NCBI RefSeq assembly: GCF_000264905.1
Contig: NW_006763132.1
Location: forward strand, 224,237 to 288,236
DNA length: 64,000 bases
Direction of reading: 5' to 3'
Source of the DNA: Stereum hirsutum FP-91666 SS1
Lineage: Eukaryota > Basidiomycota > Agaricomycetes > Russulales > Stereaceae
Both the position numbers and the translations under genes were made by a program. The notes beneath the pieces were generated by a model. The model was not told the origin of the DNA. It ran no database searches and saw nothing but the letters and a program-made list of their open reading frames with translations. Below, piece after piece: positions 46,316-56,603 of this stretch. The first letter of the stretch is position 1, and every line of letters starts with the position of its first letter.

Positions 46316-46694
46316 TAGGGGTTTTATGATACGGCCCCAGAGCTCATTTCCGCCTGGCCAGAGATTGCCCCACCTCGAGCGCCGGCCCCGCATACGACGA
46401 AGCCAACAGCGTTCGGGTTATTCCGCCTTAGTTCTCGCATGTTGGTGACAGCACCCCAGCATCTATTATCTTCTATAAACTTCGTGATAGGCAACGTAAC
46501 TGCTTGGATAGAATCCCGTGAAAAATCTGAAGAAAAACTTGAACAGCCCGAAATAAGGAGTGGACAAAGGGCACTCGATACAGAGCGCGGCGCGAAGCCT
46601 CTCGTGGGAGTGTGGAACCAAGCGCCACTTTGATCTCTGGGCTCATAAAACTCTGGCCCCAGGTCATCGAAACGCCCGTATCATAAAACCCCTA
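46316..46694. mobile_element. MITE with 19-bp terminal inverted repeats
   Basis: The left end taggggttttatgatacgg (46316-46334) is exactly the reverse complement of the right end (46676-46694). Inside the outer TA, the element reads ggggttttat...ataaaacccc, and both ends are bounded by TA, as in the TA target duplication of Tc1/mariner-type elements. The element is about 380 bp with no transposase frame, so it would depend on a partner in trans. It lies directly left of the family R copy d. Confidence 0.75.
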
Positions 46695-46724
46695 ATACTA
46701 CGGGCCACTTCCCTACTGCCCGCC

Positions 46725-47190
46725 ACTGAGATTTCGGCCTCCGCCGGCTAATGCCGATCGCCTCTGACCCAACGTTGACCACCGACAGCCTCCACTTAGC
46801 GCTTAGCTTTTACCGACAACCAGCGATGATGCAGATGTCTCACTAGGGCTTATATTCGCCAATGGGAGACCGCTCTCATGAAGAATGTGATCGAGAACCC
46901 TCACTATCGTTCTTGAGGCACACGTTCGGCATTTGGGTCCAAGCTCTTCTACTTGCTCGCCTTTTCTCCACGACTCGGATGACCCTGCATGTGGCAGCAT
47001 ACTTATCTCGGTGCCGCGATCCTTGTTCCCATTCCTGAAGTAATGCCACGTATTTCGACACAGTTGTATCGGATTCGGCGGACAAAACACTTCTGACGGT
47101 GCGTCAACAGTGCGTGCACGAACAAAAGGCAAGGTGATCCCGACGGCAACAAAGGAGCTTCTGCTTATAGTAAATTTGAATTTCGCTTAG
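46725..47190 (+). repeat. Family R repeat, copy d
   Basis: Shares gccgatcgcctctgac with copy a, aacgttgaccac with copy b, and from about 46850 a longer match with copy c: ctcttctac, tgcatgt-ggcagc, gatccttgttcc, acaaaaggcaaggt-atcccgacggcaacaaaggagcttctgcttatagta. It leads directly into the promoter of the intact coiled-coil gene, as copy c does for the decayed one. Confidence 0.75.
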
Positions 47191-47196
47191 GGTAGT

Positions 47197-47203
47197 TTAT
47201 AAA
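47197..47203 (+). promoter_or_regulatory. TATA-like element upstream of the coiled-coil gene
   Basis: The string tttataaa lies about 85 bp before the ATG at 47286. The decayed paralogue keeps a related tctataaactgg at the same distance from its start, which supports a shared core promoter. Confidence 0.5.
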
Positions 47204-47285
47204 CCAGCACCAGGTCCGTGCGCGTTCATTATCAACACCCACATCTACTCATCTCGCTTCCAATCTCCCATCATCGCCAGCAACA

Positions 47286-49353
47286 ATGCCCGTACCTGCC
47301 ACCTCTACCTCTTCGCCTACTTCGCGCAAACCGAAGAGCTCAAGGCGCTCTAAGCGACGTTCAAAGCTTACTCCATCGACGTCCGATTCGCGGAAAACGG
47401 CCGAGAGGGAGATTATCAGTCTCGACTCGGAACATCCTGCCAGCGAAAGCTCTGACTCCTTCAATACCGAGCGCACCAGTACTTTTACTGACCGCACGTT
47501 GCCTCTTGGTGCTTACGTTGGACTTGCTCTCCGCTCCCACGATAATCATCAGAACGACTTCGAACGCCACATCGTCAATCATCCTATCGAAGAGTTCCAG
47601 ATGCATAGATCGCGGGGATGCCACGCTCGGAAAGAGGACACCGAGAGTGGGGTAGTGGAGACCGGCTATTCTGGTGCAATCCGTCGATCTCTAGAGCGGG
47701 GTGAGAGCCCAGAGAAAGGCAGGACGTCGTCTTCGGTGCGTTTCTCTCCTATAATCATCTTTAGAGTAATGTTAATGGTTCTCTCCATTTGCTTACTCCG
47801 CGGGTCAGGAAGGACATGATCCATATAGTCCCGATACCTCCCTCTCGGTCGTTCCTGTGGCCATACCTATTTCATCATCTCAGCCCGTCATTACCTCTCC
47901 TCCTGTATCAGCAGTCTCTGAATGCCCTTCAATCCACGGTTCAAATCACGATGGGACAGAAGACGTTACAGTCCCCATACAGAACATACTCGAACACACG
48001 ATACAACCAAGCCTAGGCGACCTCTTTCGAGATAGATCGGCGAGTCCACCTCTGGGGCGTCATCATGAAAGTATCCAGGAACATGAAGGAATCCCTAAGA
48101 AGACGAAAGAGATCGTAAGACTACAGCACAACCCCCTTCGATGTGAAACTGACGCCTGGTTCTAGGAATCAACACCGTCCTGCCCTCACGTACCCAGAAA
48201 TGCGCAAGATGCATCTAGTGGCCAGGTTGATGGAGAAGCATCGTCCAAGCATGATCTCGCGAACGGTTTTACCCCGACCTCGTTTGAGACCCTATTTCGT
48301 GGCATCTCCATCGTCTCCGGAGAGCCTGGCCCCGAAGACACACCCGCGGAAAACGAGAAGGATGTGATGTCTCTTCGCAATCCGGACGAAGACGGATACA
48401 CCTTAGAGGAGAAAACCCAGCACGCCGCCACTTCTGGTTCGGGAGAAGTTAAGGATTCCCGGAGTGTGGACAATCATGGTGAAATTGCGGTAAATAATAG
48501 CACGGGCCAGGGAGAGGAAGTAGTTGATGCGAGGAATGAGGCGGACAACAGCGTAATTACTCTCATTACTCGCATACACCTTTCACAGTTGTTCATTATA
48601 TTCTTCATCTTTCCGTACCAGTCTCCACCAGCCCGCCTCTTCAAGAAACACGTCTCCGATAGTTCCCTATTTCGTACCCAGACCTCCCCGCTGGATATAC
48701 CCTCCACTTCACCCCATCCACGATCCACGAATTTGAGGCACAGCTACCCGCCACAGCGACGCATCAATCGCGATGTGGACGATTCCCACGAGGATCGCCC
48801 GTCCTCCTCTGAGAACAGCGCCATCACGGCCATCTTGAGCTGGGCCCCAGAAGAGAGGGACGGCGCAAACTTAGATACTGCGACCAGCACGCTGTACGAA
48901 GTAGCTCATCTGGTGGGACCACCACAACCAGGAGCTTTGGCGAATTCGGACGAACACCACCGTGAACGGCCGACTGGATCTCCCTCCGTTCTCGAATATC
49001 TGGTGACTTCGAGAATGCACGACCTGGAGGAGAGGATTCGAGCGCAGGATGAAACCATGCGTGATCTCAGGGACGAGGTGGTTGCGTTGAGGAACGAAGC
49101 GGCGGCATTGAGGCACGAGGCGGCGGCACTGAATGGGACGATCATTGCGTTAACAGAGAGGGATAGATTTTGGGCTGCGACCATGTCGAGGCCAATGGAG
49201 GTTAGTTCTTATTTCATGACACCTGTAACTCGTATTGAAATCATTGGATTACTGCTTCTAGATGTGGTGTCAAGTTTGTGGAACGCACTCGATCGGAGCG
49301 CGCTGGAACGGGCAAGGGTTGGGATACATGGCGCAGTGAATCGTGTAAAATAA
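47286..49353 (+). CDS. Ser-rich protein with C-terminal coiled coil, unknown function
   Basis: Exons 47286-47735, 47809-48114 and 48166 onward join in frame, with a further probable intron at 48553-48621 (69 bp; it can also be read through). The product is about 540-560 aa. The N-terminus is basic and Ser/Thr-rich (TSSPTSRKPKSSRRSKRRSK), followed by KTAEREIISLDSEHPASESS and an acidic middle. Near the C-terminus there is a heptad-like coil, EYLVTSRMHDLEERIRAQ and RDEVVALRNEAAALRHEAAA, then a short amphipathic end VVSSLWNALDRSALERAR. No signal peptide or known domain is seen. This layout (disordered Ser-rich part plus terminal coil) occurs in lineage-specific Agaricomycete families of unknown role. 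A decayed copy with the same upstream repeat lies at 33993-35080. Confidence 0.72.
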
Positions 49354-49374
49354 ATATTTGCACATTCTCTTAAA

Positions 49375-49690
49375 TTGAATGACATCGCTAGGAGCAGTCA
49401 CCCGCCATTCAAAACGATAGATAGCCCCAACTTTATTTTGCGAGTGCGCCAAACACAATATAGACTTGATATAGACGGACCAAACACTCGCTCCTTGGGA
49501 TAAAAAAATCCCACGCGAGGTCGTTTTGATGCTTCCCTTTGACAACGGACAGGGTTGCGAGATCCTCTCCCGCAGGATCGGGAGTTGTTTGGTTCATCTA
49601 TATTGATGTTTGGTGCACTCGCGGAAAGTCGAGGGCTATCTATCGATATGAAAGCCGCTGTAACTCAGTATTGGTATGCGTCACAGTGGG
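49375..49690. repeat. Fold-back (imperfect inverted repeat) element
   Basis: The left arm (about 49375-49490, containing cgatagatagcccc, gcgagtgcgccaaacac and aatatagac) matches the reverse complement of the right arm (about 49590-49690, where the same strings appear as cgatagatagccctcg, gcgagtgcaccaaacat, aatatagat). The arms are about 80-85% alike by eye and are separated by about 100 bp. No frame is present. It looks like an old MITE or fold-back element between two genes. Confidence 0.65.
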
Positions 49691-49992
49691 GACGGAGTCA
49701 CCAGGGTTGAGTACTGAGTACTCTACGTGTGTGCGCACAATGTGGCCCAATTCTTGCCCAGTGGCGTGTCCATTCGGAAAATCCCGAAAGCCACCACTAG
49801 GTTCGAGAGTTTTCTCCGTCGCTTGGACCGTAACCATCTTCATAAGTCACCGCCAGGCGAACCTCCAGCTTGACCTGCGTCCGTACCTCCTTCGAAAACA
49901 TTAGCTTGTTAGATAACTTTCTCCTCTATGAAACACGATCTTACCATGTACTGATCATTTTCTCTTCGACTTCTGTAGCATCCCCGCCAACC

Positions 49993-51046
49993 ATGCCCAC
50001 AGGCTTCGAACTCTTTCAACAGGCTGAGATGGAGTACCAACTTCGTGGCAACGCACACGCTGCCATGGATTTGTATGTCTCTTCCATCAAACAAATCGTT
50101 CAGCGCGAAAACCCCGTTACTCGTTTCCCCACGTCCATGCTGACCCAGATGGCAGCCCAAGCCAACGATTTCCCCGAACAGATTCTCGGTACGGTTTGGC
50201 GTAACTTCGTTGGGTTCTTCAGGGACCCCAACATGGGATTCACGAAGGAGAATAAGCCCGAGGCATGGAAGTTGTTGGAGGCGTTTAGGCCAGGGAAGGT
50301 CGAGGTGGACGGAGTTGCGGGCATCACCGGAAGGTTCGAGAGGTTTGGAAGGACAGATGAAGGAAAGGCGCTTCTCAAGGGGATGCAGGTCACAGCTGGG
50401 CTCACTCTGGGGCTCCTGGCTTGGGATAGAAAGGATCGCGCGACGGCGGCGAAGAGGTACAAGGAAGCACTCGATCTTGCGGCCACATATGCCCCTTTCA
50501 ACGATAAGGCCTGCGCCCGTACACCGTTGGACCGTTACGTCTCGAGCGACGTGCAGGACACGAAGGATAACTTGGCGATTCTGGTGAAGAATGACGAGGT
50601 GAATGCCGAGCTTGTGAAAGAGTTGGCCGGTGCGTTTGGAGTGGCGGAAGTGTTAGGGATGGATGGGGTGGGTGGTGCACCTGGGAGAAAGACGAGCTAT
50701 CCAGTGCCGAACGTGAGGTTGGAAAAGGATGGTTCTATGGTCCAGGAGGATGTCTTCACCTTTGCGACTGATGCGTGCAACTCGTGCGGTAAACGGGGCG
50801 TCAAACTCGAACGATGCAGCAGGTGCAGGAAGGCTTGGTGTAAGTCATCCTCTCGACCTCATGACTATTGATGATCCAGACTAAACACGATCCGCGTCCT
50901 TAGATTGCAGTAAAGAATGCCAGACCAAGGATTGGAAGTACGTCCGCATGCCTCTTCTTTTTCTATTCTTTCCCTCTTTCATCATTAACTTACGAACGCC
51001 TGACAACAGAATTGGACACAAGGCGAACTGCAACAGGGCCACCTGA
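49993..51046 (+). CDS. MYND-type zinc-finger protein, 305 aa
   Basis: Three exons (49993-50839, 50904-50937, 51010-51046) give 305 aa. Residues 1-250 are mostly helical, with MPTGFELFQQAEMEYQLRG at the start and a tetratricopeptide-like feel (KRYKEALDLAATYAP), but no firm repeat could be assigned. The C-terminus is a full MYND finger: CNSCGKRGVKLERCSRCRKA, WYCSKECQTKDWKIGHKANC, with the Cys/His pattern of two interleaved zinc sites. MYND fingers bind proline-rich partners and are common in basidiomycete proteins of unknown function. The finger is split by two short introns, and the last exon is only 37 nt. Unlike the array at 58-62 kb, the finger is at the C-terminus. Confidence 0.88.
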
Positions 51047-51185
51047 ACATTTGTTCTGCTGTTGTAGCAGCTGTGTCTGCCAGTCTGTCGCGACGACCCG
51101 ATGGTCGTGCTTGATTGGTTGAACAAAAGGAGGGTCTTACGCTTTTGTATTCACAAATCGCTATCAAGCGGACGTTGAATGAGCT

Positions 51186-51626
51186 TTGCGCTCTCACCTG
51201 TTATGTCTTGCTCTCTTTTGCTATCTTTTTCCTGGTTGTATGAACGGCACCTTGTCCCTACCATCGATGCAATTGACTCTCACTTCGTCTCAAAACTTCG
51301 GTTTCGCACATCCCTGTTACGTCAACAGCTACGACTTGGAGGCCGTTTGCACCACGACGGCGGTTTCCGGTGAAGACTAGCTCACTCTGGAAGACACCCT
51401 TTGCCTAGGAGCCGGCCCAGTTTTGCACGGCAATGCTTTTGGTATCGTCTCCCTGACCCCAATCTGCACCGTCTCGAATGATACATGCAATCTTATTCTT
51501 TTGGTAGCGTCGTATTCCAAAGGCCCGGTGAAGATGATGCCTAAGACGTCCGGTACCAGCTCGAGAGCTTCACCGCTTATCCGCTCATCTAGATGTATAC
51601 TCACGACCTCGAATTCCTTCGGGTGA
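51186..51626 (+). CDS. Putative small secreted protein
   Basis: Two exons (51186-51369 and 51409-51626; a 39-bp intron ending cctag) give 133 aa. The first 21 residues (MRSHLLCLALFCYLFPGCMN) look like a cleavable signal peptide. The rest has five Cys and no known domain. Small secreted proteins are common in Agaricomycetes. Doubts: the intron is short, the C-terminal 35 residues are Ser-rich and unstructured, and the opposite strand is also open over exon 2. Confidence 0.4.
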
Positions 51627-51664
51627 TGCATGCCCTAATGAAAAGTATACACCTTTGGATATTC

Positions 51665-52363
51665 TCAACTGAACTTGGCGCTGACTGTTGTATGTCTCCG
51701 AATCAGCTCATCAACCTCTTTGCCGCGACAGTTACTAACCTTCCTCGACAAAGCTGATTCTGACCACAGGGTCAGAAAGTGCTCACCTAGGATAAGGTCT
51801 TCGATCATTGCGGACTGAGTCGACTGGTAATTTATCAGGACGCATTCGAGTTCCTGGACATAGCCACTCTGACCATCGTCCATAACAAGCAAATTCAGCA
51901 TATCGTCGAACGTAACGAGCCCTTCGTCTATATCTGCTCCTTTACTAACACAACGAAGTTCCTCATCACGCCGGCCCACGTAACAGACAATCCCTCCGCT
52001 TTCGAGGACGAAGAGCGCCGTGTCCCCCGCCACAGGCACCTGGGAGATTTCGAGTCTTTTCTTCGCATCCTCTTCACGGCTGGCTACTGGACTTTTTCGA
52101 CGACACAGATACCACTCTATTGGACGACACGGAAGATCAGAGGCGAGGACTCGTGAAGGACACTCAGTCAGGTCGCACTTAGAGTGTGTTTGTTGCATTT
52201 TCACGTATGGAGGCCTAGCGAAGTAGCTTGGTTCTCGAGTGGTTATCCACAGGGAGGTTGAGGTGTTGGTGTCCTCTTTGCGTCTCGGCTTCCTTTGCGG
52301 CCTATGTATCCAGGCAGATCGTCGCCACTTGGCGGACTTCTCCAAGAACCAGGACAGATGCAA
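51665..52363 (-). CDS. Hypothetical open frame, 232 aa
   Basis: A continuous minus-strand frame with no recognised domain. The C-terminal half (DTALFVLESGGIVCYVGRRD, TFDDMLNLLVMDDGQSGYVQ) has the composition of a globular protein; the N-terminal third is basic and looks like read-through of a non-coding or intron region. It may be the last exons of a gene whose start was not found. Low confidence that it is real as drawn. Confidence 0.3.
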   Translation of the reverse strand: MHLSWFLEKSAKWRRSAWIHRPQRKPRRKEDTNTSTSLWITTREPSYFARPPYVKMQQTHSKCDLTECPSRVLASDLPCRPIEWYLCRRKSPVASREEDAKKRLEISQVPVAGDTALFVLESGGIVCYVGRRDEELRCVSKGADIDEGLVTFDDMLNLLVMDDGQSGYVQELECVLINYQSTQSAMIEDLILGEHFLTLWSESALSRKVSNCRGKEVDELIRRHTTVSAKFS

Positions 52364-53463
52364 AATCTACCTGTGACTGTCTCAAGTTCCACCCAGAGAT
52401 CCGAAACCTATGAGGACGGTGCAGAAAACGAGGACGGAAACTGTACACAACACATAGAATACGAAACATCCAGAACATCCAGAAGTGTCGCCTTCCTTCC
52501 CTTACTTACATTCGTCATCTGAGCGTCAGGGTCGTGTCTGTATATCACCGTGACATGTTCGACGAGTGAGCACGGTACCGTCCTCGACCGCGAGCACGGA
52601 TACCAACCACATCAAGACCTCTCAGCCGACAGCTAAGTACTCCACAAGGCCGCTGAAACCCGACGGCCAAGACCTAACACCCTCAGTGAAAGCTTGAAGC
52701 CAGACACGCACGAATCACAGAGATCGAAAGAAATCCGATAGAAGAAGTCCGTTTCCATCATAAACAAAAAGACGAAACAACGAAAGAGAGACACAAGACG
52801 TAGAACTTAGAAAGAAAAACAACTATATACAACTTATGTATGTATAAGAGAGTCGACTGACTGTAACCTGTAAACGGGGAGGAGACGGACCGAATGGTGT
52901 TGCAGTACGATAGTTGTGCGTGTAGGTAGGTAGAGAGGGACGGGAGGTAGAGAGGTAGGAGGGATGAAGGTAGGGGGGGAGGGAGGGAGGAAGGTAATGT
53001 TAAATAAATACACGACTGAAACACACTTTGACTGAATGTTCAAACGCGTAAGTAAGAGAACACATTCATAGGAATAACGAGAAGTGAGAAGTGAGAAGGA
53101 TATGCACGCTCAACGTCCAGGGATCGAAATCATCAACTGTAGGCGGTATAATAGATGGAAGGAGTAGATGTAAGGTGGAAGGCATCGATCGACGAGAAAG
53201 CGAGCTCAACGTGTGGATGGAAAGGAAGGGATGAGATCGATCCCGAATGAAGGAAAGCTTATACAAAAAACAAGTAATTGGTGGGTAGCGCAGAACAGGT
53301 GGAACAAGAGCAGGATGGAAGGCAGATGAATAAAAGAAGGAAGGCTAGAAGACAGGTAGAGCGTTTCGCCCAGGGTATACTAGACTTACAACGTACAGCC
53401 CACCCGTCTCCCAAATACCTCCTCTCTCATCGCCACCCGCTCCTCGTCTCACCCCACCACGTC
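52364..53463. other. No gene; purine-rich tract
   Basis: From about 52740 to 53340 the plus strand is A/G-rich, with runs such as gtaggtaggtagagaggga and ggggggagggagggaggaag (about 52922-52995) and gagaagtgagaagtgagaag (about 53079-53099). On minus this is a pyrimidine-rich tract just downstream of the Tvp38-like gene and is probably its 3' UTR and terminator region. Confidence 0.5.
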
Positions 53464-56400
53464 TCACCGTAACTCAGTAGTACTATAACTTGGCGGTGGA
53501 CCCGTCACGTTCGCTCCGCTGCCCGTCCCTTGAGGATGTACCTGCTGACCAGGAGTATACGCGGTTGCTCCATACGGACTCTGCTGAGGCTGCTGCTGCT
53601 GTGCGAACGCCGTTTCGTACGGGTTGTGCAGCGAGCCCGGCGTGCCCGGTTGTGACCCCGTATCGGCATAATACGGGCTATTGCTGTACGAGTGAGCCTG
53701 CGGGGCGGAGGGGAACGACGGAATCTGGGGAGAAAAGGCGGGAGTGGCGGTTGCGTAGGGATGACTTTGGGACGTAGGGAGCGGTGGCGGGGTGAAGGTC
53801 GTCGGCGAGTTGCTGTAGGAGATCTGAGCGGGAGGTTGGAATGGTGATTGGGGTTGAGATGGGGGATGGTAGGCGGTAGGGTTGTATGACGTCTGTTGCA
53901 TCGAAAGCGAAGTCGCAGGGGCGTATGGGTTCGCGTAAGATACGGTAGGTGAGTGTGGCTGCGAATGCGGCTGCGATTGTGGTTGAGAGCGTACACTGGT
54001 CGGGTATGACGTCGACGATGGAGGTGGTGGTATAGTCGGAGGTTGCGACTGAGCCGGCGGCTGCGTCGGAGGTTGGAATGGCCGGTGTTGAGGCTGAGGC
54101 TGAGGCTGATACGGTTGTTGTGGTGGTGACAGCTGTTGCGTGACATACCGATACGCATCCTCCTCTTCCTCACTAACAGCCACACTCTCACCACTTCCCT
54201 GTCTCACCGGTATCCTCCCATCCGCCCTCGGACTAATCGGATACGTCACACCACCTTCTTCCTCATCCCTACGTCTTCGCCCAGCACCCACGCCAGCAAT
54301 ATTAGCAGGCGATTCCGCCCTGAACTTAGGCACTGCGCTCTGCGGTTGCGGTGCGTACAGCCGCGGATCACCCGAATACCCAACTGCCCTGCCGTTCTCA
54401 TCCCATGTCTGCTCGCGCTGTCTGCCGTTGGGCGACGGGTTGAACCTGCCTGGGACGTTGGAGGGCGAGGAACCGTAGGAAGAGGCATGGAGGGGAATGT
54501 CGGTCTCGGAGCCGGCGTGGATGGTCTGTAACGATGGATTGAACGCGGTCGTCGAGGGCCCGGTAAGAGAGGCGGACGAGTCGAGCATCGACGTCGATGG
54601 GTTGCCGTAGGGATTCGAGAGCTTGTTTTGGCTGTAAAGCGACATATGAGCGAGTCTCGCGTGCGAGATCAGTCAAAAGAGCCTACCGCGCCTTTCTGCG
54701 ATCGTAGATCACCGCAGCCTTGACCTGACCCATCTTCTTATAGATGTACCACATCGCGAGGACCGTGACAATCACAGTGACCGCCACCACCGCGTCACTC
54801 GCAATCTTCTGACCAGTCGTCTCGTCTACAGAGTTCCTTCATCAGCATTTCACACAGGTCGCGAGACATTCAGAAGTACTCACTGCTCGAATTTTCGAGA
54901 AGGACCCCGAGATAGACTGTAACGAACTGCTTCGGGAGCGAGAAGAATGCGGCGAGGGCAAATGTCCACACGCCCATACCACAAGTTGAGAATACCGCTG
55001 TCGTAACTGTGGTCATATATCCTAATTAATTACACGCGACAGAGGAAATACGATGGAGAACACGCACAATGTCCGGGTATAGCGCTAAACCGCGCGATCA
55101 AAGCGATCTTGAAACCTCCCTCTCTCACTACACGCGCAAGACAGCCGTACTGGATGCTCGTACGCTCGAGCTTTTCGCCTCTTGCACGACAGCACCATTT
55201 GAACGCGCTATTTCACACAAGGCATGTCAGAGAATGATGGAGGATCCGATGGAAATAGAACGTACTAAAAGTTGCCGAGTTCACCGAGAAATGTACCCGC
55301 TGCGACAAGGGCGAAACCGATCCAGAGACCCCAGACGACACCGCAGAGGATAGCGACGACTTCATGACCGAATAACTGAAAGGAAGAGATGATGATCAGG
55401 GTTCTGTCTTGTGTATGACGGTATTCGGAAACTATGCGAAGTAGGGCTCTGAGAGTGGTGACGTATGTGGAATGAAGAACGGGGTGCGCGGTGGCTATTG
55501 TCTGCTATGTGTATAAACCCGCAACAAGCAACCGAGTCCTTTCCACGATTGCAGTCCGAATGTGGGTCTGCAAGAGATTCGCTCTGTCATTCCACGAAAT
55601 CAATTCACCTTGCTTGACGGAAGCAAACATGTGGCCCGCGTCAACGGATGCCAGGTTACAGGAACGCTCTCCATCGAGAGATTGGTTCCGGTCGACACAT
55701 CACAGAAGACAGAACTTGACCACCTATTCTTAGGAATCGCAGAACCAGAAGACAACAACAGTCCACGTGCTACGAGGTCTGGACGTGGTAACAGGCTGTG
55801 CTCGCCACAATTGCGGTGCCACTGCAATGCATACGGTCCTTGCATTCTCTGAGCGAACAATATGCAAAGCCAATGGCATCAGAGAGCTGGCAGAGTCCCA
55901 ATCGATGGGAATAGGTCTCAGAACGCCCAGAGTATACAAGTGTGACCCCGCACGGATATCGCAAGTTTCCAAAGCAAAATGATAGGCTTACTGGAGGGAA
56001 CGATATAACGAATAGGATTGCGATGGGAATAAGCCACCCTGCAGGTAGACTGTGCGCAGCCATGAGCTTACACACGATAGACGCGCATGAGTGGATATCG
56101 ACGTACTCTTTCATCCAATTTGCGGCTGGCTTGAGCCAGTCCACGATTTGGTCGTGGTAGATGGTGATGAGTGCACTGAGAACGACGAGGATTGTGCCGA
56201 TAACATAGTACCCTATAAATAGAAACGTTCGAAGGCGAGCAGGGACGGATGAGTACGATCCGACAGCAGGCGAACCAGGACGATGAAGTAGACAGAAAGG
56301 AAGGGACGCACACAACCATTCTCTCCTGAACCAAAATCTCCAACTCATCATCGTCTTCCAGTCAAACATGCTCTCTCTAGCCAGCTCCTTCTGTTCGCTC

Positions 56401-56603
56401 GGCGTCGGACTTGGCGTCCTGCCCCCTCCACCGCGCAAGTCTCCTGGCCCGCCATCCATCGTTACTCCGCTCCCATTCCCCATCCCGTTCTTCATTGCGC
56501 CGGCATTGACATTCACAGTTGATGCAGAGGCGAGGTTTCCATAGGTCCCTTGAGGAGGATAGGATGAACTGTAGCCGCCATATGCCGGATATGGGGAAGT
56601 CAT
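53464..56603 (-). CDS. Tvp38/TMEM64-type (VTT domain) membrane protein with Pro/Gln-rich tail
   Basis: On minus from 56603: a disordered Gly/Ser N-terminus (MTSPYPAYGGYSSSYPPQGT), SMFDWKTMMSWRFWFRREWL, helix YYVIGTILVVLSALITIYHD, then LPAGWLIPIAILFVISFPP, LFGHEVVAILCGVVWGLWIG, AAGTFLGELGNFYAFKWCCR, GCLARVVREGGFKIALIARF, SAIPGHFTTAVFSTCGMGVW, FSLPKQFVTVYLGVLLENSS and a last membrane helix VVAVTVIVTVLAMWYIYKKM. These are the marks of the VTT/SNARE-associated Golgi family (phospholipid scrambling or membrane trafficking at Golgi/ER). The VTT exons lie between about 54650 and 56160. The single large last exon (about 54645-53464) encodes a roughly 380-aa cytosolic tail with many PQ, PPP and SYSNSP repeats ending PPPSYSTTELR. 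An intron of about 570 bp (about 55380-55950) separates ISFPP from LFGHE, unusually long for this window. Confidence 0.9.

Noticed and set aside
54050..54120. Repeated ggctgaggctgaggctg as a non-coding satellite
   Set aside because: It lies in the coding tail of the Tvp38-like gene and encodes the PQPQPQ stretch.
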